The position numbers were made by a program, and so were the translations under genes. Of a stretch of 64,000 nt of DNA, positions 32,597 to 41,199 are shown in pieces; the first letter of the stretch is position 1; every line of letters starts with the position of its first letter. The notes under the pieces are model-generated. The model saw only the letters and a list, made by a program, of their open reading frames with translations, was not told where the DNA came from and did no database searches. Source of the DNA: Streptomyces olivochromogenes (GTDB lineage Bacteria; Actinomycetota; Actinomycetes; Streptomycetales; Streptomycetaceae); the NCBI RefSeq assembly GCF_001514115.1, contig NZ_KQ948465.1, forward strand, positions 81,562 through 145,561, given 5' to 3'.

Positions 32597-34279
32597 ATGT
32601 CAGTGGTTCCCGCCTCCCCCCGTCCGGACGGCGGCCCGGACGTGCCGCGGCTGCTGGAGGCGGTGCGGTCGATCGGGTCGGGGCTGGAGCTGCATTCGAC
32701 GCTGGACCGGATCTGCGAGAAGGCGGCCGAGCTGGCGGACGCGCGCTACGCCGCCATCGGGGTCGTGGCGGCAGACGGTGAGGGACTCGCGGACTTCGTC
32801 TTCCACGGCGTCGACGAGGAGACCGCCCGGCGGATCGGGCGGCTGCCCGACGGACACAAGGGGCTGCTCGGAGCGCTCATCCACGACCCGGCGCCGGTAC
32901 GGCTCGCGCGGCTGGACGAGGACGTGCGCGCCTGCGGGTTCCCCGAGCACCATCCGGCGATGCGCAGCTTCCTGGGGGTCCCGATCCGGGTGCAGGGGGA
33001 GATCTTCGGGAATCTGTACCTGGCCGAGAAACGCGGCGACGGCCCGTTCACCGACGACGACCTCAAGATGGTCCGCGTGCTGGCCGCGGAGGCGGGTATC
33101 GCGATCGGCAACGCCCGGCTGTACGAGGCCGCCCAGCAGCGCGAACGGTGGATCGACGGCTCGGTGGCCGTGACCCGGGCACTCCTGTCGGCCGACGACG
33201 CCGAGGACGCGCTCCAGGTCGTCGCGGAACAGGCCCGCAGGCTCTCCGGATCGGTGGCCGGGATCGTGCTGCTGCCCGCCGCGGAGGGCGGTCTGGAGAT
33301 CAGCGCGGTCGCCAAGGACCGCCCGTCGAAGGTGCTGGGAGCCGTCGTCCCGCCGGAGAGCGAACTGGTCGCCGAACTCCTCGGCGGAGAGCCCGTGTTC
33401 CTCGACGACGCGGCCACCGACCCGCGCATGGTCACCGACTTCGCCCGCGAGTACGGGCCGACGATGATGCTTCCCCTGCAGAGCGACGGCCGTCTCCTGG
33501 GGGCCCTCGTCACTCCCCGGGAACGGGGCGGGCGTCCTTTCACCGAGACCGAGCGCACCCTCGCCGGGCACTTCGCCTCGCAGGCCGCGCTCGCGCTGAT
33601 GATGGCCGAGGCACAGCGCGACCGGGAGCGGCTCGCGGTCTACGAGGACCGTGACCGGATCGCCCGTGACCTGCACGACCTCGTCATCCAGCGGCTGTTC
33701 GCCACCGGCATGATGTTGGAGAGCGCCCAGCGGAACTCGGCCGTGCCCGAGGTGCGGCAGGGCGTCGAAAAGGCGGTCGACGAACTCGACGTCACCATTC
33801 AGGAGATCCGCACCGCCGTCTTCGCGCTCCAACAGGGACCTGCCGAAGTGCCGTCCGGGCTGTGCGCCCGGGTGCTGCGGGAGATCAACATGGCCGCCGT
33901 GCCGCTCGGCTTCAAGCCCACGCACCGCTTTGTCGGGCCCGTCGACACGGCGGTCGGTGAACTCACGGGCAAGAACCTCATCGCGGCCCTGCGCGAGGCG
34001 CTCTCCAACGCCTTCCGGCATGCCGGGGCCTCCCGCATCGACGTCGTCGTCGACGCGACGGTCGTCCTGCCGGACGGTCGGCAGGGTGTCCGGCTGACCG
34101 TCGAGGACAACGGCGTCGGCATCCCCGAGGGCGGCCGGCGCAGCGGCCTGCGCAATCTCGGGCGGCGCGCCGAGTCACTGGGCGGCGACAGCTGGTACGG
34201 ACCGGGACCCGGAGCCGACGGCGCCGGTACGACGGTGGTGTGGCAAGCGCCGCACGTTCCGCAGGCGGAGCCGCTTTAG
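32597..34279 (+). CDS. sensor histidine kinase with two GAF domains (DevS/DosS-like)
   Basis: This 560-residue soluble kinase has two GAF domains (about residues 25-170 and 190-345). The HisKA_3 dimerisation helix has the phospho-acceptor His360 in RIARDLHDLVIQRLF. A HATPase domain ends DNGVGIPEGGRRSGLRNL. The layout equals the DevS/DosS/NreB group, whose GAF-A may bind heme and sense O2 or NO; whether heme binds here is not visible. It lies just downstream of the cyd genes, which suggests a redox link, but no response regulator gene is adjacent. Confidence 0.92.
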   Translation: MSVVPASPRPDGGPDVPRLLEAVRSIGSGLELHSTLDRICEKAAELADARYAAIGVVAADGEGLADFVFHGVDEETARRIGRLPDGHKGLLGALIHDPAPVRLARLDEDVRACGFPEHHPAMRSFLGVPIRVQGEIFGNLYLAEKRGDGPFTDDDLKMVRVLAAEAGIAIGNARLYEAAQQRERWIDGSVAVTRALLSADDAEDALQVVAEQARRLSGSVAGIVLLPAAEGGLEISAVAKDRPSKVLGAVVPPESELVAELLGGEPVFLDDAATDPRMVTDFAREYGPTMMLPLQSDGRLLGALVTPRERGGRPFTETERTLAGHFASQAALALMMAEAQRDRERLAVYEDRDRIARDLHDLVIQRLFATGMMLESAQRNSAVPEVRQGVEKAVDELDVTIQEIRTAVFALQQGPAEVPSGLCARVLREINMAAVPLGFKPTHRFVGPVDTAVGELTGKNLIAALREALSNAFRHAGASRIDVVVDATVVLPDGRQGVRLTVEDNGVGIPEGGRRSGLRNLGRRAESLGGDSWYGPGPGADGAGTTVVWQAPHVPQAEPL

Positions 34280-34382
34280 AACCCTGGGCACGGGACCGGT
34301 TCGAACGCGGGCGCGGAACCGGGTTGGAACCCCGTGGTGCGGAACCGGTTCGGAACCCCGGGCCGTTGTGGAACCGCCGGTC
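34280..34382. repeat. GGAACC-rich irregular repeat region
   Basis: The gap after the kinase gene contains repeated GGAACC and GGTTCGAAC-like words with several inverted pairs (for example GGAACCGGTTCGGAACC near 34340). It may form hairpins that terminate both convergent transcripts. No gene is seen. Confidence 0.55.
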
Positions 34383-34414
34383 CTGCCCGGCCGCTCCTAC
34401 ATGCCCAGCCGCTC

Positions 34415-35302
34415 CTACAACCGCTCGGCGAGGATCTTCTCGATGACGACCGCCACGCCGTCCTCGTTGTTGGCGACCGTGCGACCGGAGGCCGCGGCGA
34501 TCACGGCGGGGTGCGCGTTGCCCATCGCGTACGACGTGCCCGCCCAGGTCAGCATCTCGACGTCGTTCGGCATGTCTCCGAAGGCGACGACCTCCTCGGG
34601 GGAGATACCGCGCTCGGCGCAGCACAGTTCGAGCGTGCTGGCCTTGGAGACGCCGGGGCCGCTGATCTCCAGCAGGGCGCTGGGGCTGGAGCGGGTGATG
34701 GTGGCGCGGTCGCCGACGGCGCGACGGGCCACGGTGAGGAAGGCGTCGGGGTCGAGCTCGTGGTGGAAGGCGAGGATCTTGAGCACCGGTTCGCCAGCGC
34801 CGGGGGCGTCCGGGGCCAGGAGCTGCTCGGCGGGCGCGAGGGTGTCGGGGGTCTCCATGTGCAGCTTGGGGTACGCGGGCTCCTGGTAGAAGCCGTACGT
34901 CTGCTCGACGGCGAACACCGTGCCCGGCGCGGCCTCCCGCAGCAGGCGTACGGCGTCGAGCGCGTTCTCCCGCGCCAGCTCCCGGACCTTGACGAACCGG
35001 TGGGCGCCGGGGCCGCCGTGCAGGTCGACCACGGCGGCGCCGTTGCCGCAGATCGCCAGGCCGTGGCCATGGACGTGATCGCTGACGACGTCCATCCAGC
35101 GGGCCGGGCGGCCGGTCACGAAGAAGACCTCGATGCCGGCCTCCTCGGCGGCGGCGAGGGCGGCGACCGTGCGCTCGGACACGGACTTGTCGTCGCGCAG
35201 GAGGGTGCCGTCGAGGTCCGTGGCGATCAGGCGCGGCGGAAGGGCGGCTGCCGGGGTCTCTGGCTGTCGGGTCGCTGAGGTCACCGGGCCATTCTCGCGC
35301 AT
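34415..35302 (-). CDS. HAD superfamily hydrolase, Cof-type
   Basis: This 295-residue protein has HAD motif I in LIATDLDGTLLRDD, motif II in FFVTGRPARWMD, and motif IV in VVAFGDMPNDVEML. A large C2-type cap sits between them, as in Cof/YidA sugar-phosphate phosphatases. ATG 35302 is tentatively chosen; a GTG at 35284 just before TSATRQPETP is also possible. The second HAD of the same type at 44567 is clearly paralogous. The substrate is unknown. Confidence 0.9.
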   Translation of the reverse strand: MRENGPVTSATRQPETPAAALPPRLIATDLDGTLLRDDKSVSERTVAALAAAEEAGIEVFFVTGRPARWMDVVSDHVHGHGLAICGNGAAVVDLHGGPGAHRFVKVRELARENALDAVRLLREAAPGTVFAVEQTYGFYQEPAYPKLHMETPDTLAPAEQLLAPDAPGAGEPVLKILAFHHELDPDAFLTVARRAVGDRATITRSSPSALLEISGPGVSKASTLELCCAERGISPEEVVAFGDMPNDVEMLTWAGTSYAMGNAHPAVIAAASGRTVANNEDGVAVVIEKILAERL

Positions 35303-35401
35303 ATGCCCGCACGGCCGTGCGGGAGCCCGCACATGTGAGTGGTTACCGCTCTCACCAGCACCGTTACACCCCGTTGCCGCCATCCGCGGTGGCTCTGGCC
35401 G

Positions 35402-36313
35402 TCAGGCCAGCTGGGCCGGGGCCTCCATGGCGATGCGCTCGAAGACCTTCTCGTCCGCGGCGAAGTCCGAGTCGGGGATGGGCCAGTGGATCACGATGTC
35501 GGTGAAGCCCAGCTCCGCGTGCCGGCCCGCGAAGTCGACGAACGCATCGAGGGACTCCAGCGGACGGCCACGGTCCGGGGTGAAGCCGGTGAGCAGGATC
35601 TTGTCGAGTTCGGACACGTCACGGCCGACCGTGGCGCAGGCGGCGGCCAGCTTCTCCACCTGTCCGTGAATGGCCTGAACCGACTGTTCAGGGGTGCCCG
35701 TTTCGTACAGCTTGGGGTCGCCGGTCGTCACCCAGGCCTGTCCGTGGCGGGCGGCGAGCTTCATGCCGCGCGGGCCGGTGGCGGCCACCGCGAAGGGCAG
35801 TCGGGGCCGCTGGACACAGCCCGGGATGTTGCGCGCCTCTTGGGCCGAGTAGTGGTCGCCGTCGTAGGAGACCGAGTCCTCGGTGAGGAGGCGGTCGAGC
35901 AGCGGTACGAACTCGCCGAAGCGGTCGGCGCGCTCGCGCGGGGTCCAGGGCTCCTGGCCGCTCTTCAGAAGCGTCGTGGCGTCGAATCCGTTGCCGCCCG
36001 CGCCGATGCCCAGGGTGATCCGGCCGTTCGAGATGTCGTCGAGGGAGATCAGTTCCTTGGCGAGGGTCACCGGGTGCCGGAAGTTCGGCGAGGTCACGAG
36101 CGTGCCCAGGCGGAGCCGGTCGGTGGCGGCGGCCGCGGCGGTGAGCGTGGGCACGGCACCGAACCAGGGGCCGTCCCGGAAGGTCCGCCACGACAGGTGG
36201 TCGTACGTGAACGCGGTGTGGAAGCCGAGCTGCTCCGCACGCTGCCAGGCCGCACGCCCGCCCTCGTGCCAGCGGAGGTACGGCAGGATCACAGTGCTCA
36301 GACGCAGACTCAT
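35402..36313 (-). CDS. LLM-class (F420-dependent type) oxidoreductase
   Basis: This 303-residue bacterial luciferase-like monooxygenase-fold protein begins MSLRLSTVILPYLRWHEGGR. It contains FHTAFTYDHLSW and the ITLGIGAGGNGFDATTL phosphate-binding region typical of F420- or FMN-dependent members. In actinobacteria this subgroup commonly uses cofactor F420. ATG 36313 is the conserved start; a longer frame upstream is spurious. No substrate or partner gene is visible. Confidence 0.88.
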   Translation of the reverse strand: MSLRLSTVILPYLRWHEGGRAAWQRAEQLGFHTAFTYDHLSWRTFRDGPWFGAVPTLTAAAAATDRLRLGTLVTSPNFRHPVTLAKELISLDDISNGRITLGIGAGGNGFDATTLLKSGQEPWTPRERADRFGEFVPLLDRLLTEDSVSYDGDHYSAQEARNIPGCVQRPRLPFAVAATGPRGMKLAARHGQAWVTTGDPKLYETGTPEQSVQAIHGQVEKLAAACATVGRDVSELDKILLTGFTPDRGRPLESLDAFVDFAGRHAELGFTDIVIHWPIPDSDFAADEKVFERIAMEAPAQLA

Positions 36314-36401
36314 GCATCGAGCGTAAGCGGAGCCGCGGGATGGTCGTGGCCACCGGGTGATCGCTCCACCGGTGCCCCTCGGCCGGCCGGTCGGCGGACG
36401 A

Positions 36402-36950
36402 TCAGTGCGGGCCGGGGAAGCGCAGGTACTTCGGCGGTACGGCCTCGGTGAGCCACACCCCGTTCGCGCTGACCCGGAAGACATGGCCGTCGCGGTGCAT
36501 GGCGGCGGCGTCCACGCCGAGCACCACGGGCCGGCCGCGGCGGGCGCCGACGCGGGTGGCGGTCTCGCGGTCGGGCGAGAGATGCACGTCGTGCCGGTTC
36601 ATGGGCCGCAGGCCCTCGGCCCGGATCGCGTCCAGATTGCGGGCCACGGTCCCGTGGTAGAGGTACTCCGGCGGAGTCGCCGGGGGCAGTCCGAGGTCGA
36701 CCTCGACGGAGTGGCCCTGGCTGGCGCGGATGCGGGTGCCCTCCACGGCGAAGCGCCGCTTGTCGTTCGTGGCCACCACATGGTCGAGCTCCTCGCGGGT
36801 GATCCGGAAGCCGTGCTCCGCCGCTGCCGCGATCAGCGTGTCGATCTCGACCCAACCTCCCTCGCCGAGCGTGAGCCCGATCCGCTCGGGCTGATGCCGC
36901 AGATGCTTCGAGAGGTACTTCGACACCTTCACGGTGCGTCTTTCGTCCAT
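36402..36950 (-). CDS. kptA: RNA 2'-phosphotransferase KptA/Tpt1
   Basis: This 182-residue protein has the full Tpt1/KptA signature: KVSKYLSKHLRHQPERIGL, VVATNDKRRFAVEG, YLYHGTVARNLDAI and HLSPDRETATRVGARRG. The conserved Arg-His-Arg-Arg catalytic residues are present. Tpt1 removes an internal 2'-phosphate from RNA with NAD+; in eukaryotes this completes tRNA splicing, and its bacterial role is unknown. ATG 36950 is favoured; ATG 36962 is also in frame. It lies downstream of DnaA-like boxes and the MerR gene, with the same orientation. Confidence 0.92.
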   Translation of the reverse strand: MDERRTVKVSKYLSKHLRHQPERIGLTLGEGGWVEIDTLIAAAAEHGFRITREELDHVVATNDKRRFAVEGTRIRASQGHSVEVDLGLPPATPPEYLYHGTVARNLDAIRAEGLRPMNRHDVHLSPDRETATRVGARRGRPVVLGVDAAAMHRDGHVFRVSANGVWLTEAVPPKYLRFPGPH

Positions 36951-37018
36951 CGGTTCATTCATCCGGCCAGAGTGCCTGGCGAGAGGCGGATCACGCATTT
37001 GATTTTGGTTCGGAGGTT

Positions 37019-37072
37019 TGATCCACAAGCAAGTCCGGTTATCCACAGGCGAATTGACGACTCTGTGGACAA
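37019..37072. other. group of DnaA-box-like sites between merR and kptA genes
   Basis: TTATCCACA (37039-37047, plus strand) and TGTGGACAA (37064-37072, i.e. TTGTCCACA on the minus strand) are exact matches to Streptomyces DnaA boxes, facing each other. A weaker TGATCCACA precedes them at 37019-37027. They sit in the 134-base gap between the two minus-strand genes. Confidence 0.7.
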
Positions 37073-37084
37073 CGCGCTGGAGAT

Positions 37085-38029
37085 TTAGGGTGTTTCGTCA
37101 ACAGCATTGTGATTGTTGTAATTTGAGGTGAGATGATCCAACGTCCTGGCGTGGACCTCCCGTTCGACGGCCGCCGTGACGAAGGCCGCCACCTGCCCGG
37201 AACCAACCAGGGTCTCCACGGCCCGCATTGTGGCGACGGGGAGCTGAACGGAACGCGTCTCGTCCGTAGTGTCTTGGAGCGGTCCCGCCCCAAGACGTTC
37301 ACGCAGGTACCGGGTCGCGAACAGCCGCATGGCGCGGGCCAGTTCCGCGTCCACCGTCTGCTGCGCGAGCGGTCGCAGACGGCGTACCAGGGAGGCCGCC
37401 TCGTCCGCTTCGGCGTCGCTCGGCGGATGCTCACCGAGATAGCGCGCGAAGACGTGCTCGGTCGTGAACTCCAGGAAACGCGCGGCGATGTGCTCGACCT
37501 TGCCCCTCAACTCCCGCAGATGGCCAGAGATCGCGGACAGCGGAACGCCCGCCGCGTACAACTCCACCGCCACAGCGAGCTCTTGGGGGCTCGGGACCAG
37601 ATATACCTCCTCTTCGCCGGGGACGCGCTCCAGCACTCCGAGCTCCACCGCCTCCGCCACCGCCGCGTCGTCCGGACTGCCACCGAACCGCTCGTCCAGC
37701 TCGGCCCGCGACATGCGTACGGCCTCCTCGTCGGTCCACGGTCCGTCGACCTCCGCGACCAGCCCGAGGATCCCGCCCAGCCCCCGTCCCGCGTCCCAGG
37801 CCTCCAGGAGTTCCTTGATGGAGGCCAAGGTGTAGCCGCGGTCCAGGAGGTCGGCGATCTGCCGCAGCCTGGCCAGATGCGCGTCCGCGTACACGTTGGC
37901 GCGACCACGCCGCTCGGGACGGGGGAGCAGCCCGCGGTCCTGGTAGGCGCGGATCGTCCGGACCGTGGCGCCGCTGTGATGCGACAGATCCTCGATGCGG
38001 TACGCGACCCGGACCGGCTCGTCGTTCAC
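37085..38029 (-). CDS. MerR family transcriptional regulator
   Basis: This 314-residue protein starts with a MerR HTH (RIEDLSHHSGATVRTIRAYQ, then DRGLLPRPERRGRANVYADA). A DNA-binding and coiled region follows, then a long C-terminal domain of unknown ligand with an EHVFARYLGEHPPSDAEADE segment. It starts at GTG 38029 with AGGAAGGCAGC upstream. The C-terminal domain is much larger than in metal-type MerR proteins. It shares orientation with kptA and is separated from it by DnaA-box-like sites. Confidence 0.9.
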   Translation of the reverse strand: MNDEPVRVAYRIEDLSHHSGATVRTIRAYQDRGLLPRPERRGRANVYADAHLARLRQIADLLDRGYTLASIKELLEAWDAGRGLGGILGLVAEVDGPWTDEEAVRMSRAELDERFGGSPDDAAVAEAVELGVLERVPGEEEVYLVPSPQELAVAVELYAAGVPLSAISGHLRELRGKVEHIAARFLEFTTEHVFARYLGEHPPSDAEADEAASLVRRLRPLAQQTVDAELARAMRLFATRYLRERLGAGPLQDTTDETRSVQLPVATMRAVETLVGSGQVAAFVTAAVEREVHARTLDHLTSNYNNHNAVDETP

Positions 38030-38196
38030 GCTGCCTTCCTCCCGACCCCCTGGGTACTACGCGACGGCCCTGCGCGGCGAGCCCTCCTGCGAGGGATGGT
38101 ACGACCGCCGCGGACAGCGGGACATGGCCGTGCCGAGCTCCTTCAGGGTGGGCAACAGGCCCTTGCGTACAGCCCTGTTGCGGGCGGCCACGAACC

Positions 38197-39957
38197 TCAC
38201 AGCGGTGGCTCCAACCGTGCGATCGCGCGCAGCGCCCTCGGTGCGAGCCGGGACATCAGGCGGCCGCCGCGCGCCTCTGGGGTGACGGGCACGACCGCCT
38301 GGTTGCGGACGACCGCGCGCAGGATCGCGTCGGCCACCTTCTCCGGCGGGTAGTTGCGCAGCCCGTACAACCGCGCCGACTTTTTCTGGCGGCGTTTCTC
38401 CTCGCTCGCGTCCACCCCGGCGAAGTGCGCGGTCGAGGTGATGTTCGTGTTCACGAAACCCGGGCAGATCGCCGAGACGCCGATGCCCTTCCCGGCCAAC
38501 TCCGCGCGCAGGCACTCGCTGAGCATCAGCACGGCCGCCTTCGAGGTGCTGTAGGCGGGCAGCGCCTTCGAGGGCAGGTACGCCGCCGCCGACGCGGTGT
38601 TGACGATGTGGCCGCCCTGTCCACGCTCGGCCATCTGCCTGCCGAAGAGCCGGCAGCCGTGAATCACGCCCCACAGGTTGACGTCGAGAACCTTCTTCCA
38701 GTCCTCCGGAGTCGTGTCGAAGAAGGATCCGGACAGTCCGATCCCGGCGTTGTTCACCAGCACGTCCACCACGCCGTACTCGCCGGCGACCCTTTCGGCG
38801 AGCTTCTCCATGGCCTGCTCGTCGGAGACGTCGACCGTCTCGGCCCACGCTTCGGGGGAACCGATCAGCCGGGACATCTCCGCCGTGCGCGCCGCGCCCT
38901 CCGCGTCCCGGTCGACGGCCACCACGCGCGCGCCGGCCTCGGCGAACGCCAGCGCGGTGGCCCGCCCGATGCCGCTGCCCGCCCCGGTGACCAGCACGAG
39001 CTGCCCGCCGAACCGGTCGGCGTACCTGCCCGAGGCGATGGTGTCCCGCACCGGCACGCCGTCCTCGTTGGCGTGCACGAAGTCCGTGATCCAGGACGCC
39101 AGTTGGTCGGGCCGCGTACGCGGGATCCAGTGCTTGTCCGGGAGGGTGCGCCGCACCAGCTGCGGGGCCCACTCCTCCAGGTCGTCGTAGAGCCGCTCGG
39201 AGAGGAAACCGTCCCCCAGGGGCGTGATGAGCTGCACGGGCGCGTGCGCGTAGGCGTCCGGGCGTGGCCTGCTCAGCCGGGCCCGTACGTTGTCGCGGTA
39301 CAGCCATGCGCCGTGCGCCGCGTCCGTCGGCAGCGAGGGGGTCGGATAGTCGCCCGCGGGCACCTTCTCGACCCGCCGCAGGATCTTCGGCCACTGCCTG
39401 CCGAGGGGGCCCCGCCAGGCGAGCTCCGGCAGCACGGGCGTGTGCAGCAGGTACACGTACCAGGACTTGGCGCCCTGGCCGAGGAGCTGACCGACCCTGC
39501 GCGGGGTGGGCCGCCGCACACGCCGCTTGATCCAGTGACCGAAGTGGTCGAGGGACGGCCCGGACATGGAGGTGAAGGAGGCGATCCGGCCCTGGGTGCG
39601 CGCGACCGTGACGAACTCCCAGGACTGCACCGAACCCCAGTCGTGCCCCACGAGGTGCACGGGGCGGTCGGGGCTCACCGCGTCGACGACGGCCAGGAAG
39701 TCGTCCGTCAGCTTCTCCAGGGTGAACCCGCCCCGCAGTGGCCGCGGGGCCGTCGATGCGCCGTGGCCACGGACGTCGTACAGCACCACGTGGAAACGCT
39801 CCGCCAGGCGTGCCGCGACCTCGGACCACACCTCCTTGGAGTCCGGATAGCCGTGCACGAGCACCACCGTGGGCCTCGCCCGATCACCCAGTTCGGCGAC
39901 GCACAGCTCGACCCCACCCGTCCGCACCCGGCGCTCGCGCGCGCCTTCGAGAGTCAC
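38197..39957 (-). CDS. alpha/beta-hydrolase - short-chain dehydrogenase fusion
   Basis: This 586-residue protein has two enzymes in one chain. Residues 1 to about 290 are an alpha/beta hydrolase with HGYPDSKEVW and the nucleophile elbow GHDWGS, where aspartate is the nucleophile as in epoxide hydrolases. From about residue 300 there is a classical SDR: TGAGSGIGRATALAFAEAGA, NNAGIG and the catalytic YSTSKAA. I chose GTG 39957, with AAGGAG 11 bases upstream, over GTG 39966. Such fusions occur in actinobacteria, but the substrate is unknown. It is divergent from the ABC operon. Confidence 0.88.
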   Translation of the reverse strand: MTLEGARERRVRTGGVELCVAELGDRARPTVVLVHGYPDSKEVWSEVAARLAERFHVVLYDVRGHGASTAPRPLRGGFTLEKLTDDFLAVVDAVSPDRPVHLVGHDWGSVQSWEFVTVARTQGRIASFTSMSGPSLDHFGHWIKRRVRRPTPRRVGQLLGQGAKSWYVYLLHTPVLPELAWRGPLGRQWPKILRRVEKVPAGDYPTPSLPTDAAHGAWLYRDNVRARLSRPRPDAYAHAPVQLITPLGDGFLSERLYDDLEEWAPQLVRRTLPDKHWIPRTRPDQLASWITDFVHANEDGVPVRDTIASGRYADRFGGQLVLVTGAGSGIGRATALAFAEAGARVVAVDRDAEGAARTAEMSRLIGSPEAWAETVDVSDEQAMEKLAERVAGEYGVVDVLVNNAGIGLSGSFFDTTPEDWKKVLDVNLWGVIHGCRLFGRQMAERGQGGHIVNTASAAAYLPSKALPAYSTSKAAVLMLSECLRAELAGKGIGVSAICPGFVNTNITSTAHFAGVDASEEKRRQKKSARLYGLRNYPPEKVADAILRAVVRNQAVVPVTPEARGGRLMSRLAPRALRAIARLEPPL

Positions 39958-40063
39958 GAGAGTCACTTCTCCTTCGTCCAGCGCCGCACGGTACGTGTCC
40001 GTAACGTGACACTGGCGAATGTGACAGTTGTTAGAGGCTGCGTCAATAGACCTGCGCGGCACC

Positions 40064-40090
40064 TGTGGACAACCGGTCCGATGTGGATAA
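40064..40090. other. pair of DnaA-box-like sites in a divergent promoter region
   Basis: TGTGGACAA (40064-40072) and TGTGGATAA (40082-40090) are minus-strand matches to the DnaA-box forms TTGTCCACA and TTATCCACA, 18 bases apart. They lie between the SDR fusion gene and the ABC operon. Confidence 0.68.
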
Positions 40091-40170
40091 ACCCCCGCCG
40101 GTTGTTCGACTTCAGGGGGACCCCTACGGGCCCGTACGACTGGAGTCTGACGCGGATCCAGCTCCGTGGG

Positions 40171-40199
40171 TTGACGACCGCTGTGGCGTACGCCACTAC
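40171..40199 (+). promoter_or_regulatory. candidate promoter with 14-bp palindromic operator before the ABC operon
   Basis: TTGACG (40171-40176) is followed 17 bases later by CACTAC (40194-40199), a weak -10. The spacer holds the perfect palindrome GTGGCGTACGCCAC (40183-40196), a good repressor-binding candidate. A transcript from here would begin within a few bases of GTG 40210, so translation could be leaderless. Confidence 0.5.
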
Positions 40200-40209
40200 C
40201 TTCGACAAC

Positions 40210-41199
40210 GTGACTGTGATCGCGACCGAAAGCCTGAGCAAGCGGTACCCACGGGTGACCGCTCTTGACCGGCTCTCCGTGGACGTCGGACCCGGTGTGA
40301 CCGGACTCGTCGGAGCCAACGGAGCCGGCAAGTCCACACTGATCAAGATCCTGCTGGGTCTCTCCCCCGCCACCGAGGGCCGCGCCGAAGTGCTCGGACT
40401 CGATGTCGCCACCCAAGGCGGCGCCATCCGCGAGCGGGTCGGGTACATGCCCGAGCACGACTGCCTGCCCCCCGACGTCTCGGCCACCGAGTTCGTCGTC
40501 CACATGGCGCGCATGTCCGGGCTCCCGCCGGCCGCGGCCCGCGAGCGCACCGCGGACACCCTGCGCCACGTCGGACTGTACGAGGAGCGCTACCGCCCCA
40601 TCGGTGGCTACTCGACGGGCATGAAGCAGCGCGTCAAGCTCGCGCAGGCCCTCGTCCACGACCCCCAGCTGGTCTTCCTCGACGAGCCGACCAACGGCCT
40701 CGACCCGGTCGGCCGCGACGAGATGCTCGGCCTGATCCGCCGTATCCACACCGAGTTCGGGATCTCGGTCCTGGTCACCTCGCACCTGCTGGGCGAGCTG
40801 GAGCGCACCTGCGACCACGTCGTGGTCGTCGACGGCGGCAAGCTGCTGCGGTCCAGCTCCACCACGGACTTCACCCAGACCACGACGACCCTCGCCATCG
40901 AGGTCACCGACACCGACGAGCACCCGGACGGCACCAGCGCGGTCCGCGAGGCGCTCCACGCGCGCGGGGTAGAGACCCACGACGGCAGCGGGCTGCCGGG
41001 CGCCGGTCACATCCTGCTGCTGACCGCCGAGGGCGAGGAGACCTACGACCTCGTCCGCGACGTCGTCGCCGACCTCGGCCTCGGCCTGATCCGGATGGAA
41101 CAGCGCCGGCACCACATCGCGGAGGTCTTCCGCGAGGAACAGACGGACGGGACGGACGTGCAGGGCGTACGGAAGGAGGCAGTGGGCCATGGCAGTTGA
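40210..41199 (+). CDS. ABC transporter ATP-binding protein
   Basis: This 329-residue ATPase has Walker A GANGAGKST, signature YSTGMKQRVKLAQAL, Walker B LVFLDEPTNGLDP and the H-loop region VTSHLLGELE. The C-terminal extension of about 80 residues resembles ABC-2 type exporters. GTG 40210 starts VTVIATESLSKRYP; GTG 40216 is also possible. It is the first gene of a compact ATPase-permease-ATPase-permease operon of unknown substrate. It overlaps the next gene by 11 bases. Confidence 0.9.
   Translation: MTVIATESLSKRYPRVTALDRLSVDVGPGVTGLVGANGAGKSTLIKILLGLSPATEGRAEVLGLDVATQGGAIRERVGYMPEHDCLPPDVSATEFVVHMARMSGLPPAAARERTADTLRHVGLYEERYRPIGGYSTGMKQRVKLAQALVHDPQLVFLDEPTNGLDPVGRDEMLGLIRRIHTEFGISVLVTSHLLGELERTCDHVVVVDGGKLLRSSSTTDFTQTTTTLAIEVTDTDEHPDGTSAVREALHARGVETHDGSGLPGAGHILLLTAEGEETYDLVRDVVADLGLGLIRMEQRRHHIAEVFREEQTDGTDVQGVRKEAVGHGS

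Noticed and set aside
38425..40209. Long upstream extension of the first ABC ATPase frame
   Set aside because: It runs antisense to the SDR fusion gene with no conserved sequence; the real protein begins near 40210.
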